From Streptomyces neyagawaensis (GTDB taxonomy: Bacteria; Actinomycetota; Actinomycetes; Streptomycetales; Streptomycetaceae): 64,000 nucleotides of DNA. A program made the position numbers and the translations under genes. Below are positions 1-10,290 of the stretch, in pieces (position 1 is the first letter of the stretch; every line of letters starts with the position of its first letter). The notes beneath the pieces were generated by a model. The model was given only the letters and a program-made list of their open reading frames with translations, did no database searches and had not been told where the DNA came from. The stretch is from positions 93,161 to 157,160 of the forward strand of contig NZ_JAMGBG010000053.1 of NCBI RefSeq assembly GCF_023516595.1, read 5' to 3'.

Positions 1-3000
1 CGATCACCAGGCGTTGCAGGATCACCGTCGGGTCGACCATCCAGAACTTCAGGCGCCGCACCCCGGGCCCGGCGACGGTGTGCCGGGTCGCCGTCGCGTT
101 CACGTTGTCGGAGGTGTTGCGCGCCCACTGCTTGTTCATGAGCCCGTCGTCGGCGCCGGTGACGGCATGGATGTCGACGACCTGGGGTTCCGCGTCGTCG
201 AAGGACACCGCGTAGCGCAGGCCGCCCGTCGGGAGGGCGGGGTTCCGCGGCGAGACGTACGCCCACACGGTCACCTCGCCGCCCGCCGGCACCGACAGCA
301 GGGCGACCTCGTACTCCAGTCGCGGTCCGGCCCCACCCGGTGTCCGTCGCGCCGCTGTCACCGGCCACGGGGTCATCCCCGCTCCCGTACGGCCGATCCG
401 CTCGATCCGCCGCCAGCGGACCCGGCCGCCGGACGAGCCCACGGCCCGCTCATGGTGCTCCGCGTCGATCGCGACGTACCCGCCCGCCTCGACGAACCCC
501 CTCAGCGCCCGCGCCTGCCGGGCCGACGGCTTCTCGGCGACCGCCTTCACCGTCACCGAGGCCCCCGCCCCGCTCACCGTCAGCGTCCCCTCCGCGCCGC
601 CGGCCGGCACCCGCGCCCAGTCCACCCGCACGGCCAGCCGGACCTGCTGGTCGACCCGGCCGCGCGACCGGTCGACGATCAGCCACGGCACCGACGGCTC
701 GACGCGGTACGAGAAGGGCGTACGGCCCCGGTTGAAGATCTCGACGTACTGCCGGGGCCGCGTCTGGTACGGGCTGAACACCGGGAGCACCGCCGCCGTG
801 CCGGACGCGCCGCCCGGCCACCACGCCCCCCGGTCGTCCGCCCCGTCGACGGCGACTCCCAGCTCCGCGGGCTCCGGCACCTCGATCCGCCGCACCTTGG
901 GGAAGATCTCGTCCGGCAGCGCCTGGTGGTCCTTCTCGGGCTGCTGCCATCCGGCGTTGGAGCCGTAGCGTTCGACGTCGCCGTACCCGATGTGCGGCTG
1001 GGTCTGGAAGCCGCGCCACTTCCCGTCGGCGGCCTCGGTGTTGAAGCGGTCGGCGAGGGCGAAGTCCCTGGCCAGGCCCGCCTCCGCGGCGGCCGCCCGG
1101 TCGTTCGTCGCCGCCCGCCCCTGCCGCGCGTACAGCAGGTTCGTGAACTCGTCCTCCCGTAAGCCGTACAGATTGGCCGTCGCCAGCACCGGATAGCCGA
1201 CCATCTCGAACCACGCGTCCTGGACTCCCGCCGGCAGCTTCCGCCCCAGCCGCTCCGTCCGCCGGGCCAGCGCGCGCCACTCCTCGGTGACCCGCTCCAG
1301 TTCGTGGTGGCCGAAGTAGAACGGCGTCTCCTTGTCGTCGTAGACGATCGCCCGCTCGTCCTTCGTCGGGTCCTTCGACGGGTCGAGGGTGATCCGCCGG
1401 TTCAGCAGCTCGGGTTTGCGGCGGGCCTGCAACTGCCCGTACGCGCTCAGCACCTCGGCGATCTCGGCGGCGAACCGCCCGCCGAAGTTCTGCCGGGCGA
1501 ACCCCCGCTCCCACTCCTCCAGGTTCTCCAGCCCCCAACGCCCTGGTCTCCAGGCGTAGTTCAGGAAGAACTCGGTGGGCAGCTCGTTCCCCTTCAGGTC
1601 GCCGACGTTCGCCACCCACAGGCCGTGGTTGCCGTAGGCATCGGCCGTGTGGAGCTGCTCCCAGAGGTTGGCGAGGTTCGTGGTGTCGACCCACTTGTAG
1701 TTGCGGCCGACGCCCACATAGTCGAAGTGGTAGTACAACCCGTAGCCCCCGGGTCGGGGCTCCCGTGGGTCGGGATGCTTACGGATGTTCCCCCAGTTGT
1801 CGTCCGTCAGGACGACCGTCACATCGTCCGGCGCCCTGAGTCCCCGGTCCCAGTACCGCTGGACCTCCTTGTAGAGGGTCCACACCTGCGGGGTCTCGTC
1901 CGCCGGCCTCCCGGTCACCTCCTCGATGATCCGGCGCTGCGTGGCGATGATCTCCGTCATGAGCTCGATGCCGTCGCCGTCGGGCAGGCTCGTGTCCCCG
2001 TTCCCCCGCATCCCCAGGGTGACGACGCCCTCGAAGTCCTCGTCGACCATGCGCCGGATGCCGTCCCGCCAGTAGGCCCGGATGGCGTCGGCGTTCCGCC
2101 GGTACGACCACTCCCCGGTGCCCCCGTAGGGGTCTCGGCCGGGGGTCACGATCGCCCCGGAGGAGTCCCTGACCGCCGGCACGGCGTGACGGTTCCACTC
2201 CTCGATGCCCCGCATCATGGGCGCCTCGTGAGACGTGCCCATGACAATCCCGTACTCCTTGGCGCGCGCGTGGTTCTCCGGGTCGTCCTCGGCGAACGCC
2301 CGCCCCCACACCGCCGGCCAGACGTAGTTCCCCTTCAGCCGGAGCAGCACCTCGAAGACCTTGGCCCAGAAGTCGGCGGTGAACCCACCGGGATACCCGG
2401 GCGCCTTGCCGGGCCCGAAGAACGCCGGCGCCCAGGTCCCGAGCGCCGGGTTCTCGTCGTTGATGAAGACCCCCCGGTACTTCACCGCCGGCGTGCCCTG
2501 GCTGTACCGGCCCGGCAGCACGTACACCTCGTCCCGGCGCACCGGCGGCACGTCGTCCCACCAGTACCAGGGGGAGACCCCGATGCCGTACGACACGTCG
2601 TACACCCCGAAGATCGTGCCGCGCGGATCGCTGCCCGCGACCACGAACGCCCGCTCCACCCCGGGCATCGGCCGCTCCACGACCGTCTGCAACGAGGTCT
2701 CCCACTTCCCCCGCACCCCGCTGACGTCGAGCTTCCCCGCGCTCACGAGCCCGTCGATCAGCGGGCTCCGCCCGATGGTCCCCACCAGGACCACCTCACG
2801 GCCCATCGAGCCCCCCGGGCGCACCCCCGTGACCCGCTCGATGTCGTCCCGTAGATCCCCCGCTACCCGTACGACTCCGGGGTGATCCTCGGAACTCACC
2901 ACGACCGGCACACCGACCAGCGAAAACGCGCCGGGGGCCGGGGTGAAGGACAGGTACGCCCCCGGGTCGGACACCCGCAGCGCCCCACCCCCACCGCCGA

Positions 3001-3127
3001 CCCCGCCCCCGGCGCCGCCGCCGACCGGGGAACCGTCGTCCGCCGACGCGGCCCCCGGCAGCGCGGGACCCACGGCAAGCCCCGCGCCCACTCCCAGAAC
3101 GGTTCTACGGCTGACGTCCGCGGACAT
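1..3127 (-). CDS. Glycoside hydrolase family 115 (xylan alpha-1,2-glucuronidase), Tat-exported, 3' end cut by the window
   Basis: About 1042 codons are visible from an ATG at 3127; the gene continues past base 1. The N-terminus is a Tat signal with twin arginines (SRRTVLG) followed by an Ala/Gly-rich hydrophobic stretch and a probable A-S-A cleavage site. The body carries blocks typical of GH115: NDENPALGTWAP near residue 223, LLRLKGNYVWPAVWG near 262 and GTSHEAPMMR near 300. Family members remove 4-O-methyl-glucuronic acid side chains from glucuronoxylan, so this is expected to be a folded, secreted hemicellulose-debranching enzyme. GH115 enzymes are normally 800-1000 residues plus C-terminal accessory domains, so most of the protein is present. 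Long frames inside it on either strand are shadows. Family assignment is firm; substrate is inferred from the family. Confidence 0.88.
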   Translation of the reverse strand, partial: MSADVSRRTVLGVGAGLAVGPALPGAASADDGSPVGGGAGGGVGGGGGALRVSDPGAYLSFTPAPGAFSLVGVPVVVSSEDHPGVVRVAGDLRDDIERVTGVRPGGSMGREVVLVGTIGRSPLIDGLVSAGKLDVSGVRGKWETSLQTVVERPMPGVERAFVVAGSDPRGTIFGVYDVSYGIGVSPWYWWDDVPPVRRDEVYVLPGRYSQGTPAVKYRGVFINDENPALGTWAPAFFGPGKAPGYPGGFTADFWAKVFEVLLRLKGNYVWPAVWGRAFAEDDPENHARAKEYGIVMGTSHEAPMMRGIEEWNRHAVPAVRDSSGAIVTPGRDPYGGTGEWSYRRNADAIRAYWRDGIRRMVDEDFEGVVTLGMRGNGDTSLPDGDGIELMTEIIATQRRIIEEVTGRPADETPQVWTLYKEVQRYWDRGLRAPDDVTVVLTDDNWGNIRKHPDPREPRPGGYGLYYHFDYVGVGRNYKWVDTTNLANLWEQLHTADAYGNHGLWVANVGDLKGNELPTEFFLNYAWRPGRWGLENLEEWERGFARQNFGGRFAAEIAEVLSAYGQLQARRKPELLNRRITLDPSKDPTKDERAIVYDDKETPFYFGHHELERVTEEWRALARRTERLGRKLPAGVQDAWFEMVGYPVLATANLYGLREDEFTNLLYARQGRAATNDRAAAAEAGLARDFALADRFNTEAADGKWRGFQTQPHIGYGDVERYGSNAGWQQPEKDHQALPDEIFPKVRRIEVPEPAELGVAVDGADDRGAWWPGGASGTAAVLPVFSPYQTRPRQYVEIFNRGRTPFSYRVEPSVPWLIVDRSRGRVDQQVRLAVRVDWARVPAGGAEGTLTVSGAGASVTVKAVAEKPSARQARALRGFVEAGGYVAIDAEHHERAVGSSGGRVRWRRIERIGRTGAGMTPWPVTAARRTPGGAGPRLEYEVALLSVPAGGEVTVWAYVSPRNPALPTGGLRYAVSFDDAEPQVVDIHAVTGADDGLMNKQWARNTSDNVNATATRHTVAGPGVRRLKFWMVDPTVILQRLVI

Positions 3128-3289
3128 GCCACACCCCTCGACCGATCGACCCGACACCGGGATTTGCTCAGCGACATGACAAATGGTGGAGGGAGTGAAG
3201 CGAGGGGACAACGGGTCAGGCGCGTCGAATAGTTTCGAAGGTGGGAGACGAGGGATCCGCACGACTTCGATCGCACGGACCCACTCTGG

Positions 3290-3883
3290 CTAGTCCTCTC
3301 CCACGAGCCCTTCGAAGGGCACTTCCTTGCAGGGCTTGATCCGCCCCTCGACCATGTACATGCTCCAGGCGGGGCTGACGTCGTCCTTCACCCGCTCCGG
3401 CTCCTCGAAGGCCAGGGTGTCGCCGGGGTGGAGCGTGTACGTCAGGGGCTCACTCCACACGCCTGTCTTCACGTTGTAGGTCCGCGTGCGTTCCGGCGGC
3501 ATCTTGCCCCGCGGCTGCTCACACACAAAGCCGCTCCTGGGCTTGTCGACACTGACGAAGATGCCCTCCGCGCTCAGGCGCTCGATCAGCCTCGACTTGT
3601 CGTCCCAACTCAGCGCGACGATCTCGTCGAACGTGAGGGTGACACTGCCGTCCTTGTGCCGTTCGAGCGCGTACGCCTGCGGCCCACCCGTCGACGACGG
3701 CGCCCCCACCACGACCCCCGCCGCCACCGCGCACGCCGCCAGCGCCACCAGAGCCCGCCGCGGCGTGACCCGGCGCCTGAGCACCGGCGCCTCCTCCGTC
3801 CGGTCCGCCGCGCGGAGCGCGATCTCCCGCTGGAGTTCGCCCAGCAGCCGGTCCTCGAACGTGTTCCCCGTCTTCGTCGTCAT
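3290..3883 (-). CDS. Single-pass membrane protein cotranscribed with an ECF sigma factor (possible anti-sigma or sigma-dependent regulator)
   Basis: A 197-residue protein. It has a charged N-terminal segment (about residues 1-40), one predicted membrane helix (about 43-60, Ala/Val-rich) and an extracytoplasmic domain of about 130 residues ending EGLVGED. Its ATG overlaps the stop of the upstream sigma factor gene by 4 bp (ATGA), so the two are translationally coupled. That arrangement is usual for sigma/anti-sigma pairs. However, I see no HxxxCxxC zinc motif of the ZAS anti-sigma class, and the cytoplasmic part is short. The outer domain has two cysteines (FVCEQP and KPCKEV) that could form a disulfide. 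I do not recognise the family; the anti-sigma role is inferred only from gene order and topology. Confidence 0.72.
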   Translation of the reverse strand: MTTKTGNTFEDRLLGELQREIALRAADRTEEAPVLRRRVTPRRALVALAACAVAAGVVVGAPSSTGGPQAYALERHKDGSVTLTFDEIVALSWDDKSRLIERLSAEGIFVSVDKPRSGFVCEQPRGKMPPERTRTYNVKTGVWSEPLTYTLHPGDTLAFEEPERVKDDVSPAWSMYMVEGRIKPCKEVPFEGLVGED

Positions 3884-4473
3884 GCCTTTCCCCCTGCGTA
3901 GCTGAGCCCTGCCGTCTGCTCCTTCGGCGCCGCCGCCGACCGCAGCGCCTTGCGCGCCCGGTGCAGTCGCACCCTCGCGGTGACCTTGCGTATCCCGAGG
4001 GCGGTCGCCGCCTCAGTGACGCCGAGCTGGTCGACCGCGACGAGTTCGATGACCGCGCGTTCCCCGTCGGGCAGCCCTTCCAGAGCGGCCAGCGCCCGGC
4101 GCCCGGCGGCCTCCGCGTCGAGCTTCTCCTCCAGCCGGTCGATGTCGTCGCCGTCGAGCAACCGGCGGCCGGCGATACGGCTGCCGAGGACGCTCTGACG
4201 CGCGCTGCGCCGGGCCTCCGCGGCGACGACGTTGCGCGCGATGCCGTACAGCCAGGCCGTCTCGCTGCCGAGGTCGGCCCGGTAGGCGTGCGCGGAGTCG
4301 ATGGCCGCGAGGAACGTCTCGGCGGTCAGGTCGGCGACGGTGTGCGGATCGGTGACCCGCCGGGCCATGAACCGGGTGACGGTGTCGACGTGACGGCGGT
4401 AGAAGACCTCGAACGCCGCGGGATCGTACATCCCTCCCGGCGGACCGCCCCGGCTTCTGCTGTCCGGTGCCAA
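3880..4473 (-). CDS. RNA polymerase sigma factor, ECF subfamily
   Basis: A 197-residue sigma-70-type factor. Region 2 is visible at about residues 18-75 (FEVFYRRHVDTVTRFMARRV, then LTAETFLAAI and AWLYGIARNVV). Region 4 lies at about 125-180, with the HTH ELVAVDQLGVTEAATALGI and the RVRLHRARKAL recognition end. Length and the lack of regions 1 and 3 fit the ECF class. It would direct core RNA polymerase to an alternative promoter set, probably including its own operon. The downstream membrane-protein gene overlaps by 4 bp. The ATG at 4473 gives the longest form; an ATG at 4431 (MYDPAAF) also starts just before region 2 and cannot be excluded. Upstream is the tuf terminator, so the pair is transcribed separately. 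Confidence 0.9.
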   Translation of the reverse strand: MAPDSRSRGGPPGGMYDPAAFEVFYRRHVDTVTRFMARRVTDPHTVADLTAETFLAAIDSAHAYRADLGSETAWLYGIARNVVAAEARRSARQSVLGSRIAGRRLLDGDDIDRLEEKLDAEAAGRRALAALEGLPDGERAVIELVAVDQLGVTEAATALGIRKVTARVRLHRARKALRSAAAPKEQTAGLSYAGGKA

Positions 4474-4594
4474 GGTGTGTACCTCCCGTCGTCGGTCATG
4501 CTGTCACCTGTACTTGGCCGGGGAGGGCGAAGGCGTTACCGGGAGGTCCCAGGCGCAGCGAAACCGAGAGCAGACGAAGCCGGGAACGACGAAA

Positions 4595-4624
4595 GGGCCC
4601 GTACGACCGAAGTCGTACGGGCCC
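4595..4624 (-). terminator. Intrinsic terminator of the rpsL-rpsG-fusA-tuf operon
   Basis: A perfect 13-bp stem (gggcccgtacgac at 4595-4607 with its complement at 4612-4624) encloses a 4-nt cgaa loop. It lies about 45 bp beyond the tuf stop codon, reading on the minus strand. Confidence 0.9.
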
Positions 4625-4667
4625 CTTCTGGAGCTCGTGCTGGAGCTACCAGGTCAGATCAACGGAC

Positions 4668-5861
<1,194 letters not shown>

Positions 5862-5938
5862 GGGGTCCTCCTGTGGAGTGGTTCTGAACGCCTTGCTTCA
5901 TCGGCGCCAGGTGATCTTTGCTGGAAAGCCCGGGCCCC

Positions 5939-5974
5939 GGGGTCAAACATCCGCGTTCGCGGGGGTTTGACCCC
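5939..5974 (-). other. Strong hairpin in the fusA-tuf spacer
   Basis: ggggtcaaac (5939-5948) pairs with gtttgacccc (5965-5974); an inner ccgcg/cgcgg stem closes the loop. It lies 44 bp after the fusA stop and about 80 bp before the tuf start, where it could act as partial terminator, processing site or mRNA stabiliser. Confidence 0.7.
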
Positions 5975-6017
5975 GTAAGGCTCCGGAGTCAAGCCTAAAG
6001 GCTGGAACTCTGCTGAG

Positions 6018-8144
6018 TTACTCGCCCTTGGCCTTCGCGATGATCTCCTCGGCGACGTTCCGCGGAACCTCGGCGTAGGAGTCGAACTGCATGGAGTAGC
6101 TGGCGCGGCCGGACGTCTTGCTGCGCAGGTCGCCGACGTAGCCGAACATCTCCGAGAGGGGCACGAGGCCCTTCACGACACGGGCACCGGCCCGCTCCTC
6201 CATGGCCTGGATCTGGCCACGGCGGGAGTTGATGTCGCCGATGACCTCACCCATGTAGTCCTCGGGCGTGGTGACCTCGACGGCCATCATGGGCTCGAGC
6301 AGCACGGGGCTGGCCTTGCGGGCGGCCTCCTTGAAGGCCTGCGAACCGGCGATCTTGAACGCCAGCTCGGAGGAGTCGACCTCGTGGTAGGCACCGTCGA
6401 GAAGCGTGACGCGGACGCCCGTCATCTCGTACCCGGCGAGGATGCCGAACTGCATGGCCTCCTGCGCACCGGCGTCCACCGAAGGGATGTACTCCTTCGG
6501 GATACGGCCACCGGTCACCTTGTTCACGAACTCGTACGAGGCGTCGCCGCCCTCGATCGGCTCGATCGCGATCTGCACCTTGGCGAACTGGCCGGTACCA
6601 CCAGTCTGCTTCTTGTGCGTGTAGTCGACGCGCTCGACGGCCTTGCGGATCGTCTCGCGGTAGGCGACCTGCGGCTTGCCGACGTTGGCCTCGACCTTGA
6701 ACTCACGGCGCATACGGTCGACGAGCACCTCGAGGTGCAGCTCGCCCATACCGCCGATGATGGTCTGGCCGGTCTCCTCGTCGGAGTGGACCTGGAAGGA
6801 GGGGTCCTCCTCGGCCAGGCGCTGGATCGCGACGCCGAGCTTCTCCTGGTCGCCCTTCGACTTGGGCTCGATGGCGACCTGGATGACCGGGGCCGGGAAG
6901 TCCATGGACTCCAGGATCACCGGCTGCTTGTCGTCGGCCAGCGTCTCACCGGTGGTGGTCTGCTTCAGGCCCATGACGGCGACGATGTCGCCGGCGCCCA
7001 CCGAGTCGATCTCCTCACGCTTGTTCGCGTGCATGCGGTAGATCTTGCCGATGCGCTCCTTCTTGCCCTTGACGGAGTTCAGCACGGCGGTGCCGGACTC
7101 CAGGCGACCGGAGTAGATCCGGACGAAGGTGAGCTTGCCGAGGTGCGGGTCGCTCATGATCTTGAACGCCAGCGCGGACAGCGGCTCGTCGTCGGACGGC
7201 TTGCGCTTGATGACCTCTTCCGGGTCGTTGACGGCGTGGCCCTCGATGGCCTCGACGTCAAGCGGCGTCGGGAGGTAGCGCACGACCGCGTCGAGCAGGG
7301 GCTGAACGCCCTTGTTCTTGAACGCGGTACCGCAGAACACCGGGGTCACCGTGGTGCCGGTGCCCTTGCCGGAGGCGATGGTGATACGACGGATCGCCGC
7401 GTAGAGCTGCTCCTCGGTGGGCTCCTCGCCCTCCAGGTACAGCTCCATCAGCTCCTCGTCGTTCTCGGCGACGGCCTCGAGCAGCTTGCCGCGCCATTCC
7501 TCGGCAGCCTCGGTGTGCGTGGCCGGGATGTCGACGGTGTCGTACATCTCACCCTTGGCGGCCTCGGCGGACCACACGAGCGCCTTCATGCGGACCAGGT
7601 CCACGACGCCCTTGAAGTCGGCCTCAGCACCGATGGGGAGCTGCATGACGAGCGGCTGGGCGCCCAGGCGGTCCGAGATCATGTCCACGCAGCGGTGGAA
7701 CTCGGCGCCGGTGCGGTCCAGCTTGTTGACGAAGCAGATGCGGGGCACACCGTAACGGTCGGCCTGACGCCACACCGTCTCGGACTGCGGCTCCACGCCG
7801 GCAACGCCGTCGAACACCGTCACGGCGCCGTCGAGAACGCGGAGCGAACGCTCCACCTCGACGGTGAAGTCGACGTGACCCGGGGTGTCGATGATGTTGA
7901 TGGTGTGGTCGACACCCTCAAGCGGCCAGTGACAGGTGGTGGCAGCAGAGGTGATCGTGATGCCACGCTCCTGCTCCTGCTCCATCCAGTCCATGGTGGC
8001 GGCGCCGTCGTGGACCTCACCGATCTTGTAGCTGACGCCGGTGTAGAAGAGGATCCGCTCGGTGGTGGTCGTCTTGCCCGCGTCGATGTGGGCCATGATC
8101 CCGATGTTGCGGACCCTGGCCAGGTCAAGTGAAGTGGTAGCCAT
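6018..8144 (-). CDS. fusA: Elongation factor G
   Basis: 708 residues, full length. EF-G is the cytoplasmic translocase GTPase of protein synthesis. Visible motifs are AHIDAGKTTTTERIL (P-loop, about residues 17-31), DTPGHVDF (about 85-92) and NKLDRTG (about 139-145), followed by domains II-V including GGMGELHLEVLVDRM. ATG start at 8144. It lies 39 bp downstream of rpsG in the str operon. Confidence 0.98.
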   Translation of the reverse strand: MATTSLDLARVRNIGIMAHIDAGKTTTTERILFYTGVSYKIGEVHDGAATMDWMEQEQERGITITSAATTCHWPLEGVDHTINIIDTPGHVDFTVEVERSLRVLDGAVTVFDGVAGVEPQSETVWRQADRYGVPRICFVNKLDRTGAEFHRCVDMISDRLGAQPLVMQLPIGAEADFKGVVDLVRMKALVWSAEAAKGEMYDTVDIPATHTEAAEEWRGKLLEAVAENDEELMELYLEGEEPTEEQLYAAIRRITIASGKGTGTTVTPVFCGTAFKNKGVQPLLDAVVRYLPTPLDVEAIEGHAVNDPEEVIKRKPSDDEPLSALAFKIMSDPHLGKLTFVRIYSGRLESGTAVLNSVKGKKERIGKIYRMHANKREEIDSVGAGDIVAVMGLKQTTTGETLADDKQPVILESMDFPAPVIQVAIEPKSKGDQEKLGVAIQRLAEEDPSFQVHSDEETGQTIIGGMGELHLEVLVDRMRREFKVEANVGKPQVAYRETIRKAVERVDYTHKKQTGGTGQFAKVQIAIEPIEGGDASYEFVNKVTGGRIPKEYIPSVDAGAQEAMQFGILAGYEMTGVRVTLLDGAYHEVDSSELAFKIAGSQAFKEAARKASPVLLEPMMAVEVTTPEDYMGEVIGDINSRRGQIQAMEERAGARVVKGLVPLSEMFGYVGDLRSKTSGRASYSMQFDSYAEVPRNVAEEIIAKAKGE

Positions 8145-8183
8145 AAGGCTTCAGTCTTCTCTCGGTCTCGATGGGGTCTGCGA

Positions 8184-8654
8184 CTACCAGCGGTAGTGCG
8201 CGAAGGCCTTGTTGGACTCGGCCATCTTGTGGGTGTCCTCGCGCTTCTTCACAGCGGCACCGAGGCCGTTGGAGGCGTCGAGAAGCTCGTTGAGCAGACG
8301 CTCGGTCATCGTCTTCTCGCGACGGGCGCGGGAGTAACCGACGAGCCAGCGCAGCGCGAGCGTGTTGGCACGACCGGGCTTGACCTCGATCGGAACCTGG
8401 TACGTCGCACCACCGACACGGCGGGACTTGACCTCGAGGGTCGGCTTGATGTTCTCCAGAGCGCGCTTCAGCGTGATGATCGGGTCGTTGCCCGTCTTCT
8501 CACGCAGGCCCTCCATGGCGCCGTAGACGATGCGCTCGGCGGTGGAGCGCTTGCCGTTCAGCAGCACCTTGTTGATGAGCGACGTGACAAGAGGAGAACC
8601 GTAGACCGGGTCGATGATGACCGGGCGCTTCGGGGCGGGGCCCTTACGAGGCAT
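8184..8654 (-). CDS. rpsG: 30S ribosomal protein S7
   Basis: 156 residues starting MPRKGPAPKRP, with the conserved GGATYQVPIEV and RWLVGYSRARREKTM blocks. S7 nucleates assembly of the 16S rRNA 3' domain and, in other bacteria, represses the str operon. Only 2 bp separate it from the rpsL stop, so the two are coupled. Confidence 0.98.
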   Translation of the reverse strand: MPRKGPAPKRPVIIDPVYGSPLVTSLINKVLLNGKRSTAERIVYGAMEGLREKTGNDPIITLKRALENIKPTLEVKSRRVGGATYQVPIEVKPGRANTLALRWLVGYSRARREKTMTERLLNELLDASNGLGAAVKKREDTHKMAESNKAFAHYRW

Positions 8655-8656
8655 TC

Positions 8657-9028
8657 TTACTTCTCCTTCTTGGCGCCGTAGCGGCTGCGGGCCTGCTTGC
8701 GGTTCTTGACACCCTGGGTGTCGAGCGAGCCGCGGATGATCTTGTAGCGAACACCCGGCAGGTCCTTCACACGGCCACCACGCACGAGCACGATGGAGTG
8801 CTCCTGCAGGTTGTGTCCCTCACCCGGAATGTAAGCGGTGACCTCGATCCCGCTGGTCAGACGCACACGCGCGACCTTACGCAGGGCCGAGTTCGGCTTC
8901 TTCGGGGTGGTCGTGAACACACGCGTGCAGACGCCGCGACGCTGAGGGGAACCCTCGAGTGCGGGCGTCTTGTTCTTCTCGACCTTGTCCTGCCGGCCCT
9001 TACGGACCAGCTGCTGGATCGTAGGCAC
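8657..9028 (-). CDS. rpsL: 30S ribosomal protein S12
   Basis: 123 residues. I chose the GTG at 9028 (V/M-PTIQQLVRKGRQ) over an upstream in-frame ATG because a good GGAGAAG ribosome binding site precedes it and the length then matches S12 exactly. S12 lies at the decoding centre. The streptomycin-resistance positions are wild type: lysine in TTPKKPNSALRK (K43) and lysine in RGGRVKDLPGVRYK (K88). First gene of the str operon; a promoter is visible about 195 bp upstream. Confidence 0.98.
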   Translation of the reverse strand: MPTIQQLVRKGRQDKVEKNKTPALEGSPQRRGVCTRVFTTTPKKPNSALRKVARVRLTSGIEVTAYIPGEGHNLQEHSIVLVRGGRVKDLPGVRYKIIRGSLDTQGVKNRKQARSRYGAKKEK

Positions 9029-9223
9029 TACTTCTCCGGTTTCTGTGTGCCGAATGGTGAAGCTAACCCGGAACATCTCCGACCCACGCGGTCGGGTGTG
9101 TCGAATACTGCGGGTTCCCGCCGCGAGGCAGAAGGGCGCAGATTACGGCGTCCGCTTACGGCTCCCACCTGTGCGGTTCAAGGCACGCACGAGAGCCAGG
9201 GCACACCCCAGGCACAAGGTCTG

Positions 9224-9252
9224 AGCGTACCTATCGCATTCGCTACGGTCAA
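9224..9252 (-). promoter_or_regulatory. Probable rpsL operon promoter
   Basis: On the minus strand TTGACC (9252-9247), a 17-bp spacer and TACGCT (9229-9224) fit the vegetative sigma consensus. Transcription would begin near 9217, giving a leader of about 190 nt before the rpsL GTG. Confidence 0.75.
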
Positions 9253-9738
9253 AACAAATGGGTAGCCGCTGCGCTGGGCTGGGGCGGGGGCCTTGACGGT
9301 GGGAGGTCGGGGGTTGCCGCCGGGCGAGGCGGCTGTCCGGCGTGGGACCCCTCCACCGAAGGTTCGCCCGACGAAGGCTCCCGGCAGGGCAGCTGTCCGA
9401 CGAGACGCTCCCTGAGCAGTGCGGGAGTCGGACTGGGGCAGCCGCCCAGCGCGAGGCTGCGCAGCAAGGAGGGGCGGCCAGGTAGCGAGAGGCTGCCCGG
9501 CGAGGGTGCGGCGGCTGCGTAGCGAGAGGGTGCCCTGCAAGGCGACGACTCTCCCGCAAAGGGATGCCCGGCAAGTACGAGGTGTCGCTCGCTCGGGCGG
9601 GAGGGCTTACCGGCGTTGACTTGTCGGCGTTGACTTGTCGGCGTTGGCTGTCGCCGGTCGGTGGTCGCCCGCCGCGCAGGCGCCCCGGCCTGGCCGGAGG
9701 TTTCCCGGCCTCCCCACGGCCCACCCGCACCGTCGTCG
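9253..9738. other. Non-coding GC-rich spacer with degenerate repeats
   Basis: No convincing gene: the frames here are Arg/Pro/Ser-rich and lack ribosome binding sites. The stretch contains degenerate repeats of a gcgagaggctg/cggcgag type (about 9440-9530) and the 14-bp repeat listed separately. Confidence 0.5.
9611..9651. repeat. 14-bp tandem repeat upstream of rpsL
   Basis: cggcgttgacttgt occurs twice in tandem (9611-9624, 9625-9638), followed by a diverged third copy. Confidence 0.8.
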
Positions 9739-10290
9739 TCAGACTCCGCTTTCCGAGGCCACCCCGGCGATGATCATGAGGGCGAGGAAGAAGGCCCAGC
9801 CGGCGACCGAGAGCCAGCCCAGGATGAGGCCCGCCAGGGCGAAGCCCTCGCCGCCCTCACCGGTGCGCTTGATCTCGGAGCGGGCGGTGTGGCCGAGGAT
9901 GACGGCCGGGATACCGGTGAGCCCCATGGTCATCGTGGTGAGCACACCGCACACCATCGCGCCGACGGCCTTGCCGTTGGTGGGCGGGGGCGGGACGGGC
10001 GCCGGCATGAACGTACGCGGGACCATCGGGGGCATCGCGGGCATCGCACTCGGCTGCATGGCAGAAGGCCCCTGCGGCAGGTCGGCGACCAGAAGGGCCA
10101 GCTCGCCCACCGTGCGCGCCGTGTAGGCCCGCTCGATGCGCTTCTCATACTCGTCCTGCTGAAGGCGGCCCTCACTGAAGCCGGCCCGCAGGACATCCAC
10201 GGCACGCTCACGATCGGCATGGGCGGCAAGCAGCGACGGACTACTGCCCTGCGCCTGCCACGGCATCGGCTGCCACGACGGGTTCGACAC
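9739..10290 (-). CDS. DUF1707 + DUF4190 membrane protein
   Basis: 183 residues from a GTG at 10290 (VSNPSWQPMPWQ), chosen over an upstream ATG at 10428 because a GGGGGAG site sits just before it. The N-terminal part has the DUF1707 signature (AHADRERAVDVLRAGFSEGRL, then DEYEKRIERAYTARTVGEL). A Pro/Met linker follows, then a DUF4190-type region with two hydrophobic segments around GKAVGAMVCGVLTTMTMGL and LAGLILGWLSVAGWAFFLAL. DUF1707 is a common actinobacterial helical domain at the N-terminus of membrane proteins of unknown role. It is divergent from the crp-like gene, sharing a spacer of about 260 bp. Confidence 0.88.
   Translation of the reverse strand: MSNPSWQPMPWQAQGSSPSLLAAHADRERAVDVLRAGFSEGRLQQDEYEKRIERAYTARTVGELALLVADLPQGPSAMQPSAMPAMPPMVPRTFMPAPVPPPPTNGKAVGAMVCGVLTTMTMGLTGIPAVILGHTARSEIKRTGEGGEGFALAGLILGWLSVAGWAFFLALMIIAGVASESGV

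Noticed and set aside
9143..9730. Possible minus-strand gene upstream of rpsL (195 codons)
   Set aside because: It spans the rpsL promoter, lacks a ribosome binding site and is Arg/Pro/Ser-rich with repeat-derived sequence.
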